Assembly: GCF_029227915.1 (NCBI RefSeq)
Contig: NC_079888.1
Span: 19,634,001-19,698,000, forward strand
Length of the DNA stretch: 64,000 bases
Direction of reading: 5' to 3'
Source: Hydractinia symbiolongicarpus
Taxonomy: Eukaryota > Cnidaria > Hydrozoa > Anthoathecata > Hydractiniidae
Under the pieces are notes generated by a model. That model ran no database searches. It was not told the origin of the DNA and saw only the letters and a program-made list of their open reading frames with translations. This document shows, in pieces, positions 1-12,648 of the stretch. The position numbers were made by a program, and so were the translations under genes. Positions within the stretch are counted from its first letter, which is position 1, and each line of letters opens with the position of its first letter.

Positions 1-2104
1 ACTCTTACCTTGGAAGGAGTTTGAGACTTTCATAGAATGATATATGTATTGTTTGTTTGAAGTTTCAACATGAATATTTTTAAATTCTCGCTATATTCTT
101 AGCACGGTTGGGATTGAAAAATGTAAGAATGCGAACTGTTGCAAGAATCACCACTAAGATACTAAGGGAGCCATATTTAATTAACAAAGAGACAACTATA
201 TTTTGGTAAGAAAAGTAATTACCTCCATTGATTTAGCAAGTATTATAAAACTATGGAAAAAGATGCCGTTGGATTTTAATTATCACCAACTCAATTAGGA
301 CTATAAACAGCAACTATGACATAACTTACGCAGACTGCGGGCTCTAAAAGAAAAGAAGCAATTGTTATGAGAGAAAATAACAATAACAAGAATATAATTT
401 TGTTGGTTTACTTACTGTCCTTCTCAAGAATTTCACTCCGGCAACACCCTTGAAAATGGTGGACATTGATTCGACGGTCGAATTTGTCTCGGCATACAAC
501 TGAAAAATAAGTAAAACAAAACAAACTTAAAGAGAAATTCGTAGTTGCTGTCATAGTTATTAAAAAAAGACTGGTTCAGAAGATCGGCAAATTCCCAATG
601 ATACTCGCTCGATCTTTTAATGTACGTCACTTGACCCTGATAGTGCACGATCATTCAAAAAGGCTAGTATTGGTGGAAGTGAAGATGTGTTTTGGCATCA
701 TTAGATAATTTTGAGGATGACTGATAATCTTATGGAAGTTTCAGACGAAGATAATTACTTAAATGAATTTTCGTACGAACTATGTGAATTTGTTTTGTTT
801 TGTTTTTTTCTGAATATTTATACAGGATGAAACCGCCAGTTTATATGTACATTATATATAAAGAACTGCTATCATTGACCGTCCTGTTGAAAATGTAGTC
901 TTTTAGTTTAGTTTATGCAGTCAGGGAATAGTATGTTGATATGACCTCATTATTATTTCTTAAAGAAGAGGCGAACTGCGCACGGCACGGCTGCTGAACA
1001 AAAGTTCATGATGCCAATGTTGATTTTGAAGACCAGACCGACTGGCTTGGTCTGCTGATCCATAATAAATTAATCTGCATGTTACAGCCATGATAACAAA
1101 AAAGTCATAAAACAAAGACTAAGAATGTTTTGATATTGAAAATATTCGTACAGTTCGTATTCGTAGAGATATAATTTGATGTGTTACGCATACAAGAAAT
1201 GTTGCAAAACGACAACGCAATAGACCCAAAATACAAAACACTTTTGTTTACATCTTGCTGTGCTGAATTATAGATAATACAGTATTTTTACTGAATCGCC
1301 AAACGGGTGGCTTAATTTAAAAAACAATGAAATATATTTCTCTCTTCATTGTAATAGCCACGGGTCAATGCACACGAAATAATTAAACAAGAAAGCTGTG
1401 GATCAAAATAGCAAAAATGTTGAAGAACATGTGACGGAAATATTTTTATTATTTAAAACTGACCATACTGAAACAAAATTTGATTAAAGAAGGTTAGGAA
1501 ATTAAAGATTCGTTAATAAAGATGAAGCCTCCATATTGTGCGTTCAATTTGTTGTTGAATGTTTCCTGTCTGTATATGTATCAAATTTGGCGCCATCACA
1601 TCATAACAAACTTCATCGTTCGAAGCTCGAAGTATTTTGTGGAAAAGGAACTCAAAACATGAAAAAAATATTGTTGTTGGTCATAAAAAAAATTCCTTAA
1701 GTCCAAAGAAGTTAAAACAAAGGTTATAAGAAGCTGTTTCTACTATAGTACGTAAAAAATACTTGGTTAACTCAAGTCAAAGATGTTATTTTTGATGTTT
1801 ACTGAAAAGTAAATCTAAAACCTACTTATTTTGTTCGCCCCTCATTTAAGATCCGATTATGCACTTTTCCTTGTGGGCTATGTGACAAAGTATGTAAAAG
1901 TCATCAAGACGCACAATGATGATAATCTTAGTGGCTAGGGAAGAGGATCAAGAGGAAGAACTAGTTAATGAAAAGAACTAGTTAATGCTTCTAGAAATTG
2001 CATTGGATAATGTCGTGAAAAGTAACAGTTTTTTCAGAAATTATTTCTAACGTATGGATCACGTTACGGTTGTGCAAACTTCTAAATGCTGTAGTCTCAT
2101 CAGT
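1..2104. other. non-coding AT-rich DNA, nothing recognised
   Basis: No open frame here exceeds about 73 codons and none resembles a known protein. I see no RNA gene, long repeat or mobile-element end. It could include intron or intergenic DNA of a host gene outside the window. Confidence 0.5.
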
Positions 2105-2330
2105 TGGTTGAGGTGTATGCAAACCTGTGCAGTCATTAAAGCACTTTCCTTTAACGTTACAACTCCAAGCCCATTTTTAAAATCTACAATTCAAGGCGTA
2201 TCGAAAGGTGGAAACTGATAATCAAAACTCGTACTAGAAGTTCGTTTAATTAGCGATAGCATTTGTTTAGTCTGCGGAGTATTCTGGAAATTCTCCGTCT
2301 CAGGTCAAACCGGTCCTGTGGTTATTATTA
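2105..2330 (+). repeat. diverged copy of the SINE-like repeat tandem at 19.83-20.70 kb
   Basis: This stretch aligns by eye with the units at 19.87, 20.21 and 20.57 kb. Shared blocks, in the same order, include gcagtaattaaancacttt-like, cgttac-aa, ccaagccca, a run like 'nttcaaggcg', 'gtttaattagcga' and finally 'cggtcctgtggttatt'. It is a single degenerate copy, so the family is interspersed as well as tandem. Confidence 0.6.
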
Positions 2331-2363
2331 TTGCGCTTTTCCCCAACAACTAAAAAATAATTT

Positions 2364-2507
2364 CAATACAATAATAACTGATCACCTCGGGCTGTACCGC
2401 AAAATATCGCCCGAGGTCTAAGTGCAGACCGAGCTTGCGAGGTCGGTCCAATGACTGAGGGAGATATTTTCGGAACAACACGGGGTAATCGGTTATTATT
2501 GTATTTG
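2364..2507. mobile_element. palindromic MITE-like element of about 144 bp
   Basis: The two ends are imperfect inverted repeats. The left end reads caatacaataataactgatc and the right end, reverse-complemented, reads aaatacaataataaccgatt. Similarity continues inward through 'acc-cg-g-tgt-ccg-aaaatat'. There is no coding capacity. The compact fold-back form fits a non-autonomous DNA transposon (MITE); its superfamily cannot be assigned from the ends alone. Confidence 0.6.
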
Positions 2508-4073
2508 TTAACCGTCAAGTTAGATAAAAATAAAAAAATAAGAATTTCGGTTTAATGTTCTTATAATACTAGCATTCCACAATACTCGAGGTCAAAATTC
2601 GAAACAGTCCTGTCTAAAATTAAACATTTTATGCAGAATTCAAAAGTCCCTGGAAAGTCAAAACATTACGATGTTCGACACTAACAGAGGAATGTAAAAA
2701 TTTGAATGTTGAACTAAAATTTAGTTACAGCGAATATTGAAGTAATTTTTTTAACTAGCTAGCTAGCTAAGAATAACATGGGCTTTAATGAGTTTTATAT
2801 TGACTGAGTAACGAAAAAGCTGAAGAAACGAGTCTAAAAATAAGAGGAGACGTATTTGTTATAATTTTGTCGTCCTGTATTTAGTCTTTTTGATAAAACT
2901 GGATATCAGATCATCCTTTTTATGGACAATGTAGCTAGTTAACTAGCCATGTTGAAGAAGCATTCCAGACAGAATGTTGCTGACTCTGGTTATTTTAACT
3001 GTTAAACTTGACATTGTTGTTGTTTCTTTTCTATGAAAATGTTTTTATCGATAAATGTATTGTACAAGTTAGATATTCCAATGCTTCTTAAAACTTGTTT
3101 TTCGTGCTTGTTTACATTTTAAGCTACCTTTTTTCTTGACGACGGCAATATCGCTCCATATCGGCCCATCGACGGTTAACAATGATCTATATTGAACAAG
3201 TGTATAAGAATTTTTGCGTAAGTACAATCCAATTCTTATCCATAAAAGTAAAATAGAAATTGTAAAAAAATGTTTTGTCAATTGTACAAGAACATTAAGG
3301 CTAAAAATAGCTGACAAAATTAGTCATGGATAGACTGATATGTATTGAAGAGAAATAAAAAATGCTTAAAATATATATAAAAAAGTAAGAACATATCAGG
3401 CTGAAGTTAAATTTCACAGTTCTTATGGGAAAGTGTAAGGTGTTACAATAAATATACTACCATCTCATGAATGTGTTTTTTACATGCATACACAATATTG
3501 TTAGCTATATATTTGTTTCTTAAAGTTCTCATCAAGTACTCTTGTTTTAGTTATTTCAGCCAACCACTTTGATGCCGCTCTTTCTGAACATGTTCTGCAG
3601 AGATTTTAAGTATATCAATGCCTTTTGGTCTTCTACACATACTGGCCCCGAATACACTACAATTTACACCTGGAATCTTCAAAAAATGCTGTGTTGAGCA
3701 GACTTATTGTTTAAATCAATCTTATTCGGTTGCAACTTTGTGCGAAGCAATTTTATAACATATATCTGTATGAAATCTTTCGTTCTCATGGTGACTGTAT
3801 CTTTCGTAACAAAAACAAACTTTCTACCTGTTAAAAATATATTTTTCAAACTTAATGTTTACATCTGCCAATATCTTTTACGAAACAACAAAAATTTGTC
3901 CTATCTTAGAGCACCTTTCATAGTTTACGTAAATTTCATTTTAACAAATCGTTTTTTACATTTTCTTTTATATGTATTGTTCAAACATTATTGTTAAATA
4001 ATATTTTATTATAAGATTTGGTGTAAGACTGTATATTTTTAATCAATGCAAAAATTCCTGTCTTTTTAACAAA
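2508..4073. other. non-coding DNA, nothing recognised
   Basis: AT-rich sequence with short open frames of at most 96 codons. None has recognisable domains or convincing composition. A short run of agct repeats lies near 2756-2768. Confidence 0.45.
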
Positions 4074-4140
4074 CCTCGTCCCCAGGGGCTTTTGCCTTTT
4101 TAACATCGAGACAGGCTGCAAAAAAAAACCCTGGTACAGG
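4074..4140. repeat. fold-back remnant sharing ends with the element at 7.06 kb
   Basis: The left arm is cctcgtccccaggggctttt. The opposite end, reverse-complemented, gives 'accagggttttttttt', followed by 'gcagcc' against 'gcc'. Its left arm resembles the terminal repeat of the element at 7063-7539, so it looks like a short internally deleted derivative. Confidence 0.4.
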
Positions 4141-4191
4141 CTGGTTTACACCCAACATAGGTAATCCATTCACAGATCGTAATACATGCAT

Positions 4192-4236
4192 AAAATCCGC
4201 CATCTTTATAGTAAATCGATAAAGATGGCGGATTTT
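4192..4236. repeat. perfect 18-bp inverted repeat with a 9-nt loop
   Basis: The left arm aaaatccgccatctttat (4192-4209) is exactly complementary to 4219-4236, with loop 4210-4218. RNA from this site would fold into a strong hairpin. It may be the core of a tiny MITE or a hairpin RNA precursor; nothing else supports either. Confidence 0.7.
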
Positions 4237-7062
4237 GTTACAAAAACATTGAAGAAGAGGATTCCTGAGTATTTGAAATGCTCAAAAATATTGACCAAAA
4301 ACGGTGAGCCAAACAGCAAATATTTTTATAAAAGATGTTATTTGGGCTTTCATTTTCCATTGTTGACATTTTTAATGATAATAAAGGTTCCTTTTACAGC
4401 TTTGTAAAGAACATGAATTTTGGCAATTTAAGTGGGTGATAGCTATCTTGCTAACAGGTATGTACATAGGCAGGCGTAGTAAGCCATTACTGTATTTTCG
4501 AATGTTTACGTTTATTCGAACGTTCTCGGAATATTTGATTGTTTTTTTTTCACGTGACCAGTCTATATGACGCCCTATTAACCGACATCAAAAGAAAAAC
4601 AAAACAATAAAGTTAATTTAAAGTGGTAGGAAATGTCAATTACTCCTTGATTTCGTCTGGTAGACGATAGTTTATTTGACGATTTAAATGAAATAGACGA
4701 ATTCATAGCAGGACAACAGTCAAAAGCTACAAAATATTGTAATACGTTTGCAGCAAACACCTTTGTCAGGTATTGTCGAATCATTCAAGAATATAGACCA
4801 TCTCATCTCATACCACCAGAAGAGCTGAATAACAAACTGTGCAAACTATTTATTAATGTCAAACAAAAGTTTATGTAGCCCAACACAGTGGTCACAAAAA
4901 TATTGATTCGTTACGAAATTACAAATCAGCTAGTACCACTCACCGTTACAAAATTTCAAACATCTTGAGCTCAATTAATAACCAACTTGACGTACATAAC
5001 CAATCGACAGCTCTTCCAGTTCCACGCAGTCTCTTCATTTTTTTCCCGGAGGAAATTTTAACAATGGTACATTAAATCTTAATACGAACACTCCAGCAAA
5101 ACTGTATTGAAATATTCTATTTTTAAAAGTTGTATTGCATTGTTTATTTTTGAACGAGTTGTGGATCCAATGTCTGTGTACGTTCGAATTATAAAGCGAG
5201 TTACATGGTTTCCATCTAAGCCTTGTTTTTGGTAAAGACCCCTGGACTCACATCTTTTTTTCACTAATGGTTATGAAAAAATCAGTGGGGTAATAAATGA
5301 CTTATGAACCCTTTTATCCTGTCTATACGGGAAAATATAGACGTCTGTCACTCGGCTAAACGGTTAAGCCATTATTAGAAACCAAGTGCTCTTCCCAAAG
5401 TGTAGTTTTGTTTAGACCAGCTTAATGCATGTTCCAATTTCTAGCTAGCACACACATCACACTTGTGCAAAATTTAGCCACAAAAGTCACAGTTAGTAAG
5501 AAAAATGTCTTGTTTTGAAGCAAAATTTGTGTGTAAAGCCACCACAAAACATATTTACAGCTAAAATGAAATTATTCACATGACATATTTTGCTAAAGAT
5601 CCTAAAAACGTACTAACCCAAATAAAAGTTTATGTAACTATATAACACAATTAAGTAATAAACAAGTAGATTTATCTGTAACCTCTTGGGTAATTAGATT
5701 TACATAAGAGTTCTGAGGCCTTTCCTGAGCACAAGTTTCTCAGGTTGTTGTCACCTATAATTATTTTACCAATACAGTTCTGGGAATGTGAATGTTCATC
5801 AGTACTGAATTATCATGCCAAAGCACATTCTATTGCTGTTTAAACGCAGTATATATTGCTGCTGAAATTTTTTTGTCATAGATCAACTGGGAAAGTTGAC
5901 CGCTAAAAGAAGGGAAGGATTCATAGCGTAAATAAAAGGACTGAAGTTTGCTGAGGAAGATGCCTAATCTTTGACCCAATTTTAAACCTAGTCTTATCAA
6001 CTGGGTTGCTTACAAAAAATATTCAGCCAAGATTTATAAGACGTTGAAAACATTTTATACTTAGCTACACGTCAACACATTTTGTTGATAAACAATGCTT
6101 CTTAAAACATTTTATCACTATAAAATATAGTTTCAGGGTGAACAAATAATGATTTGGTTTGAAATAAAACTTTCGCGTTGAAAAACATAAAAAACCAAAA
6201 TACATCGCCCTCGCCATGTGCATGTGAAGAACGAGGACTTTATCAATTTGCATTTACTAGCTGCAGAAACTAGCCAGACTAACTTATTATTTATAGTAAC
6301 CAATATACTGGTTATGAAAAGCAGCCTGTATCAGGGTCTTGTTTAGTCGTCAAGTAAGCGCTAGCAGCTTTGTCATAGGCAACAAACCATGGGGACGAGG
6401 ATGTATTTTTAACTGAAGTTTCATGCGCGGCAAAAAGATCTTTTTAAACAGTGTTTTTCTATTAGAAGTTGTTGTGCAACTTTTTTTAAGGATGTAAATA
6501 AACATTGCCTAGTTGCTTTGAAACAACTTTCATGTCGCTTATTAAGTATAAAAGAAAACTCTGTTAAAAAAGTTCGGTATAAAATAAAAAAGTAAATAAT
6601 GTTTGTGGAAGGATTCGATTCTCAAGTAAAATCCATTTCGGTTGACTTATGCGATCCAACTAATGCGACGTAACATTCAAAACGAGAAAATTCACAAGAA
6701 ATTCCCTCCGTACCAAAAATGCAATACAAGCAACATATTATAAAAAGTAGCTATTCATTTACCACAAAGGTTTTGCCTAATCATAGCAAAAAATTATTCT
6801 CTTCGCCCAATTCGCGAGACTTAATTTTGCAAAAACATTTTTATCCACACAAATCACGACAATTTCTTTCTGCAAAAGTTTGTTAAACGTTACTTCTTAC
6901 CTTAAAAGGAAAACGAAAAATTGAGGCAGTTAGCTAAAAAGGTTTGAGCTCAAAATACGTGAGTCTGATATAGCAATAGATCTGCTATAGGCCTTGTGCC
7001 TACCTGAACAATACGAAAGGCACAATCTATTTCTTCTACTCATAAGTAGGGTCAATTTTGAC
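4237..7062. other. non-coding DNA, nothing recognised
   Basis: No open frame above 73 codons and no family resemblance. A block near 6386-6405 (catggggacgagg) resembles an isolated terminal repeat of the element at 7.06 kb, but I could not find a partner end. Confidence 0.45.
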
Positions 7063-7539
7063 CCTCATCCCCAGGGCTTTTTTGTCATGTTTTAGTAACA
7101 GAAAAAGTAAACATATTACCAGAAGTAAAGTATGCAAGGAAAGTTTGGTAGAAGATGTGCTGTTTCACCAGTAGGTAACGTCAATTTTGAACAGGACAAT
7201 ATGCTAACTAGTGATGGTTCATCTAGATTTTAAATCCAGTTTGTGGATTTTTTTTGTTCTTCTTCAGAAGAACATATCTTTTGCTGGCAAAAACAAAGGA
7301 AAAATATTATATGATTACTGTAGATATTTTGTGTCAAATATAGAGCGAATGGTTGTATAGTTGGTATTTGTTTCATGGAGAATCATCTTTACCTGGAAGA
7401 GCGCTGACTGAGGAAAAAATCAACATAATTGTGCGAAAATATGGAAGGCAATCTTGTTACAAAAACATGTCAATGATGCCAGGTTATTTTTCCTCGTCAT
7501 CTCTATATCAGAAAGGCAAAAAAATCCTGGGGACGTGGG
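7063..7539. mobile_element. non-autonomous DNA transposon with about 25-bp terminal inverted repeats
   Basis: The left end (cctcatccccagggcttttt) pairs with the right end at 7515-7539, which reverse-complemented reads ccacgtccccaggatttttt. About 20 of 25 positions match. The interior has no transposase-like frame; a 70-codon frame at 7353-7565 is probably chance. No clear target-site duplication is visible. Confidence 0.45.
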
Positions 7540-8815
7540 AGGTTTTGTTTAGGACCTGTCATTAGTTGCACTTGTACTGTTATTCTATGGCTAGTTTGAA
7601 CTTCCTGTAAAATTTAAAATATACGCTTATCCTACTTTCATAAAACACAGCTGTTAGATAAGCTGACCGCTTCCGCTGATTCATTAGAGTGAAGGCAAAG
7701 AAAGCATATTGGCTACTTGCAGGTGAAAGATTAACTAGTAGGGATTTGTTTTAAAAGCTTAAGTACATAAAATAGTTCAGCCATTACATGATTATATACC
7801 GAACACCAATGGTGCGAAAAACACTTTCAGCTAATTAAAGATGTCCGCCTTATTGGAAGTTAGATATTTTGGGCTTAATTTTATTAAAGTAGGGTGAACC
7901 GTGAAAGAATTTAGTACAAAAATTTGTCCGTTAATTGGAGTGTCTGCTAATTCCTTCTTTGTTTTAAAATAGTTAACCTTTTATAAGACTTTATCAGAAT
8001 TGACCAGATGTAATAAAATCTGTCTGTTAATCGATGTGGCCACCTTTTGTACTGTGCGTTCTGGAAGAGTGGAGGCGTGAGGTAGTGTAGTGTTGTAATT
8101 TGTTGTAATTTAGCGTCTAGAACAATGGACTTGCGCGCACATACATACAGAGTATATAAATTGGTAAATGAGCGAGGTATACTAGCTCGCCATTAAACGT
8201 AAAATTTGAAAATGTTAGTTGCTTACCATTATTTAAAACTCACATTTCACACATTTGAGATTTTAGAAATAGGATTTATTATTGTGCTGGGGCAAGCTAT
8301 ACTTTAAACCAATTGTTCTTGGTGTTTCAGTGCTAAAATATACTTAATAATACGACACGAGATTGACAACATGGGAGATATACAAATTTTTAGAGACTGT
8401 AATCACCACTTTATGGGCAAATGAAATTTTCCAGTGATTTTGCTTAGCATGTTTGCTTTCTCCCATTCAATTAAAAAAATTATTACTCGATGGGTTCTGA
8501 CATACTGCCTAAAAATTAAGAAAAATGTGCAATTTTTTATGATTTTATATATAATGTATAAGAAAAGTGAAAAAGCAAAATATATTTAGATGTTCACCAG
8601 CTAAATTCAAACGTTCTTATAAGAACTTATAAGAACATTTGGAAGAACCTTATAAGAAATAACTCATGAACAACGCAAAATGTAAACCAATCAAATAAAA
8701 CACAAGGTTCTAAACAATGGAATGAAACCGACAACTGTTTTGTTGCAAAATCGTATAACAAATCTTGTGATAAAAACAAAAGGAGAAAATGAAGTAAAAT
8801 AAAAGCGGTCAATTA

Positions 8816-8853
8816 CAACCCGGGTTATTTAAAATTTGAAATAACCCGGGTTG
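8816..8853. repeat. perfect 15-bp inverted repeat with an 8-nt loop
   Basis: The arm caacccgggttattt (8816-8830) is exactly complementary to 8839-8853, with loop 8831-8838. Each arm itself contains the palindrome aacccgggtt. Confidence 0.7.
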
Positions 8854-9121
8854 AGATTTGAAAAGAAAACAGACCGAATTAAGACTCAGCGAAGCTTTTC
8901 CATGAATCTTTTTAGTTGGATCTTTCTTGTTCTTTATTGTAAATTAGTTTGTTCTTTTCCCTACAGTTTTTTCATTTTTTGTCGTTTGGTTATTTTTTAG
9001 TTCTTCATGAGAGAATTTTTTAAGTATTTTTTGTTTGAACCCTTATTTAAACCTTATTCATCATAAAGTTATAAAATACTGTTAGCAGCATAAAATGTCG
9101 TCTACAAATGCTTGATAAAAA

Positions 9122-9215
9122 TGTCGGACGGACCAGTAAATATTTTTGCGAAACAGTAGCATTTTTCAATCTACCAGCAGAGAAAATAGCACAGGAGTAA
9201 ATAGTCCGTCCGACA
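9122..9215. repeat. 12-bp inverted repeat, arms 70 bp apart
   Basis: The arm tgtcggacggac (9122-9133) is exactly complementary to 9204-9215. It could be a very short fold-back element or coincidence; the 70-bp interior is not recognisable. Confidence 0.5.
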
Positions 9216-9307
9216 TAGTTGTATTTATAAGGACATGGCAAACCACGGATTTTCTCATTACTTTTGGGAAATTCTCTAAAGGAGACATTTACCGCATAGA
9301 CAATTTT

Positions 9308-9327
9308 TAAGCAACTTAAGTTGCTTA
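9308..9327. repeat. perfect 20-bp palindrome
   Basis: taagcaacttaagttgctta equals its own reverse complement. No function is apparent. Confidence 0.7.
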
Positions 9328-10934
9328 ATGTTTGCATAATTTTATTAAAATAATTTTAGAAATTGTGTAAGAATGAAAAGAAAATTGTCGTATTGTTGGT
9401 AAAAGAAAGGTTGTTATTTCTATTTGTAGAGAACTTAGTTATATTTTACGGCCCCTATGAATCCCTATGTATTTTTTGATTGAGAAACACTATGACCATA
9501 TTATTCTTTAGATGACGTTTTCAAAGTCCCCACTGAACATTTTTGATAAAAAATGATAAATTTTTAACTTGAAACTATGAATAAAAGGGATATAAATTAA
9601 GTTGGTTCGATTTATGACGCTATTAATGTTTTACTGAAGTCATCATTTTTTTGCTCACGTCACCTAAACTTTCGAGCTATGGAAATGCTTGATCAGATTA
9701 AAAAAAATTGGCAAAAACTTTTGTAAATTCAATCGCTTATGAACGAGTAGCTTATCAAAGAAAAATCGTGTATATACCTTGCATTCTATGAATGAAAATG
9801 TGTTTTTATTTTTCATAAAGCCGTAAAAGCCGTAAACCGTGAGCTTTTTTGTTGCTATGTTTCCTAGACTAGTAAAGAATGGAACGATCCAAAAAGTAAA
9901 AAACAAAGTCCGAATAAATTCATTTTATTTAAATAACGTGCGTCCAAGGAGTGATCAGAATCTGAATTAATTATATCTAAAGCCTGAATTTTTATTGATT
10001 CATGCAATTCAAGCAAAAAATACTAAAGCTTTCTTGGTCTAATGTACCACCGGGGGAAGTATAAAGTGCATGCGGGGCGTAAATCCGGAAAGTCCTAATA
10101 CAAACAGAACTTTGCATGAATTCGAATTTCTCAAGCATTGCGATATGGCCTTACACTATTTAGAAAAGAATGATTTCATAGAAAAACCGCGTGCTAAGCA
10201 TAAAAATAATAAGTATCAACACCAGTTAATTTAACTTTATTCCTGCTAGGGAAGGGATGGTGATTCAAGTTACTGTATGTTATGTTTACAGTAGAATAAT
10301 TTTTCTGGTCATAATTCATAGTGCAGTTTTTATACAAAGTCGACATCAGTTTAAGTACATAAATATGCAATAATATTTAAAAAATTTCCCTTTTCGAAAT
10401 ACAAATACATAATCAGAGATATACTCTTGGAATTGTAGGTAGCCATATTGTCCGTTATATATTTTCTATTCTCCTTACAAATGCTAAAAATAAGAACGCT
10501 AATTTTACAAACAACATAATTAATAATGCTTCGTAACTGGTGAACCAGATACGTAGAGCTTCCTTTAAAACAAACGTTTCTTTTTTCTCTGTCACTCTAC
10601 TTCATTTAATATCAATACTACTACAAAATACATTTTATCAAAAAGAAAGAAGCCACTAAGATAACATTTTAATATAAAAAACCAATCTTCCCCTTCCGTG
10701 CATCCTGAAGAAAATGCTTAACACTTGCCTAGTTTTGAAAAAGACAGCCACGTTTTGTTTACGGCAGAATGGATGTGGAAATTAGAAAATTTTAGCGCGA
10801 TTTAATTTGGCGGTAGGCCTATATGATTTTTTGTTGTGCATAATATAGCGATGCAGTTTCACTAGATATTCATATAAGTACTCGTTAACGCGTGGAAAAA
10901 TTCACTCGACTTCACTAGCAACAACCATCCTTGG

Positions 10935-11158
10935 ATCACACAGGGAATATCGGGTATCATCGATCACACACGGAATATCGAATATTATGCATCACACACG
11001 GAATATCGAATATTATGCATCACACTTGGAATATCGGGTATTATGGATCACACACGGAATATCAAGTATTATGTATCATACATGGAATATCGGGTATTAT
11101 GGATCACACACGGAATATCAAGTATTATGTATCATACATGGAATATCGGGTATTCTAA
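10935..11158 (+). repeat. 28-bp minisatellite, eight units
   Basis: Units resemble atcacacacggaatatcggg followed by tattatgg. The last four units form two copies of a 56-bp dimer, differing from the earlier units by 'caagtattatgtatcatacatgg'-type changes. The unit is not a multiple of three, yet a 75-codon frame stays open by chance; I do not call it a gene. Confidence 0.85.
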
Positions 11159-12164
11159 CATAGATTTCTAACCAGAAACTAGGAATGGACACGAAATTTT
11201 ATTAACGATGAAAGACAATTATAAATTTGGCGTGCATTTAATTTGGAGATGTCGAAAGAAAATTTGTACGAATAAAGTAACTTACAAATCTCGGCATTTT
11301 CTTTTCTTAAGATGTCAAATAACTAAAGATAACAAAAAATAGAGTGTATCTTTCCTTGAAAAAGTAGAAACTGAACGTGAAATTTTTAATATACATCCTT
11401 ACCTAATCCAAAAATATATAAAGCACACCAATCACCCTGAAAATCTCAAATATATAGAGAAAAAATGGATAAGTACACCTAAGAGAATAGATTACCTATA
11501 AATGCGTTTAATATATTCAAAGTGAGATACTTAAGTTATTACTTTAAACCCAAAGTGTCAATCTTAAATTTACCTCTTTGAAATACGTCAGTTTTAAAAA
11601 CCTCTGACGTGCGTTCTGATAAAAAACCTTTTATGGCTAACACAAGGCTCATAATCTTTTTAAAAAGGTTGCGAACTGGTAAACAAATTTCAGTCGGACA
11701 ATAAGAAGGAAAGGCATTCTGTGGTAAAAAATTATAATTAGCTAAACGTAACCTCTCAAGTACCACGATATAAAAAATACGGCAAGCAGTTGTTTCTTAC
11801 ATAATCAAATAAGTTTTTTTAGATAAAACATTGTAAAAGCAAAAGTAGTAGTATGAATTCCCAGAATGCATTATGCAAACGAATGATGCAAAAACAAATT
11901 TGCTTTTCCCTGTAAATTCAGACCATTATCTTTATTTTTCATTCCCTTGCGTGAGTGAGCATGGTTGCCCACGCCAGTCACTTCCTTACACGTCGCATTT
12001 AGTCTTCTAAGGCGTGACGTTACGCTAGACTTTACCAAAATAAAAGTTAGAACGGTACTTCAGTTCTATGTGATAAATATATATACCCGTATACCAAAAT
12101 ACCTATATACAGGCATACATATATAAGTATACGCTATCCATAAATTAACTTCTATAAAATAAAA
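11159..12164. other. non-coding DNA, nothing recognised
   Basis: AT-rich sequence with one 75-codon minus-strand frame (11539-11766) of no recognisable family. A stretch of TATA-rich simple sequence runs from about 12078 to 12133. Confidence 0.4.
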
Positions 12165-12336
12165 AAAGAGCGTGGTTAAAAGAAGAAGAGCGTGGTTGGT
12201 TGCTCTCACATGGAATGGGTTGAACCGCAGCTGTGGTAATCGCACTTGATAAATATGCTAGCGCTTTGGCCAAACCATGGACCTTGTGATTACGAAGTGA
12301 ACTCCATAACCACTATGGCACGACCTTATTATAAAA
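12165..12336 (-). mobile_element. tRNA-like SINE, minus strand
   Basis: Read on the minus strand, the sequence begins ggtcgtgccatagtggttat, a good match to a tRNA-type box A with the usual following bases. About 40 nt later a degraded box B lies near 'aggtccatggttt'. The downstream body ends in a pyrimidine-rich tail with two copies of 'accacgctctt'. This is the layout of a tRNA-derived SINE. It is not a functional tRNA: the box B is degenerate and no cloverleaf is evident. Confidence 0.5.
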
Positions 12337-12648
12337 CGTTTAAATTGGGCCGAAAATTAAACAACTCGCTTATCAACCTTTAGGGCAATCTCGTCCCCAG
12401 TGATACGCTTTACTTTGCAGGGAAAAAAGAGATTATGACACATTCGTATCTATTTAGCAACTATCTTTCAAAATACTAAGTGACTGTTTTTATACTGTTC
12501 TCCTTCGTAGGTGTCGCTTTCTATTGTACATCATAACCGAAGTTCTAAAACATATTAAAACAAACGGCAACAAAAGATTTGTGTCTGGTAAAATGTCAAT
12601 GTTTATAACTTTTTATATATGTACAAGTCTGTCTAATAATTTCTTCAT
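12337..12648. other. non-coding spacer between SINE and gypsy remnant
   Basis: AT-rich DNA. It may include the 3' untranslated part of the decayed gypsy element that follows on the minus strand. I see no LTR pair. Confidence 0.4.

Larger units (their letters stand above)
7540..10934. other. non-coding DNA with several short palindromes
   Basis: No open frame exceeds 96 codons and none looks like a protein family. Besides the three hairpins listed separately, 8613-8637 contains overlapping copies of the palindrome gttcttataagaac. I see no genes. Confidence 0.45.

Noticed and set aside
3707-3997. 96-codon plus-strand ORF
   Set aside because: Phe/Leu/Asn-rich product typical of AT-rich non-coding DNA, with no motif.
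10931-11158. 75-codon ORF made of HTEYRI-like repeats
   Set aside because: It is a chance frame through a 28-bp minisatellite.
12245-12336. Functional tRNA gene on the minus strand
   Set aside because: Box A is good but box B is degenerate and the acceptor stem does not pair.
12388-12440. Isolated 'ctcgtccccag' block like the MITE end at 7.06 kb
   Set aside because: No matching second end nearby; too short to call an element.
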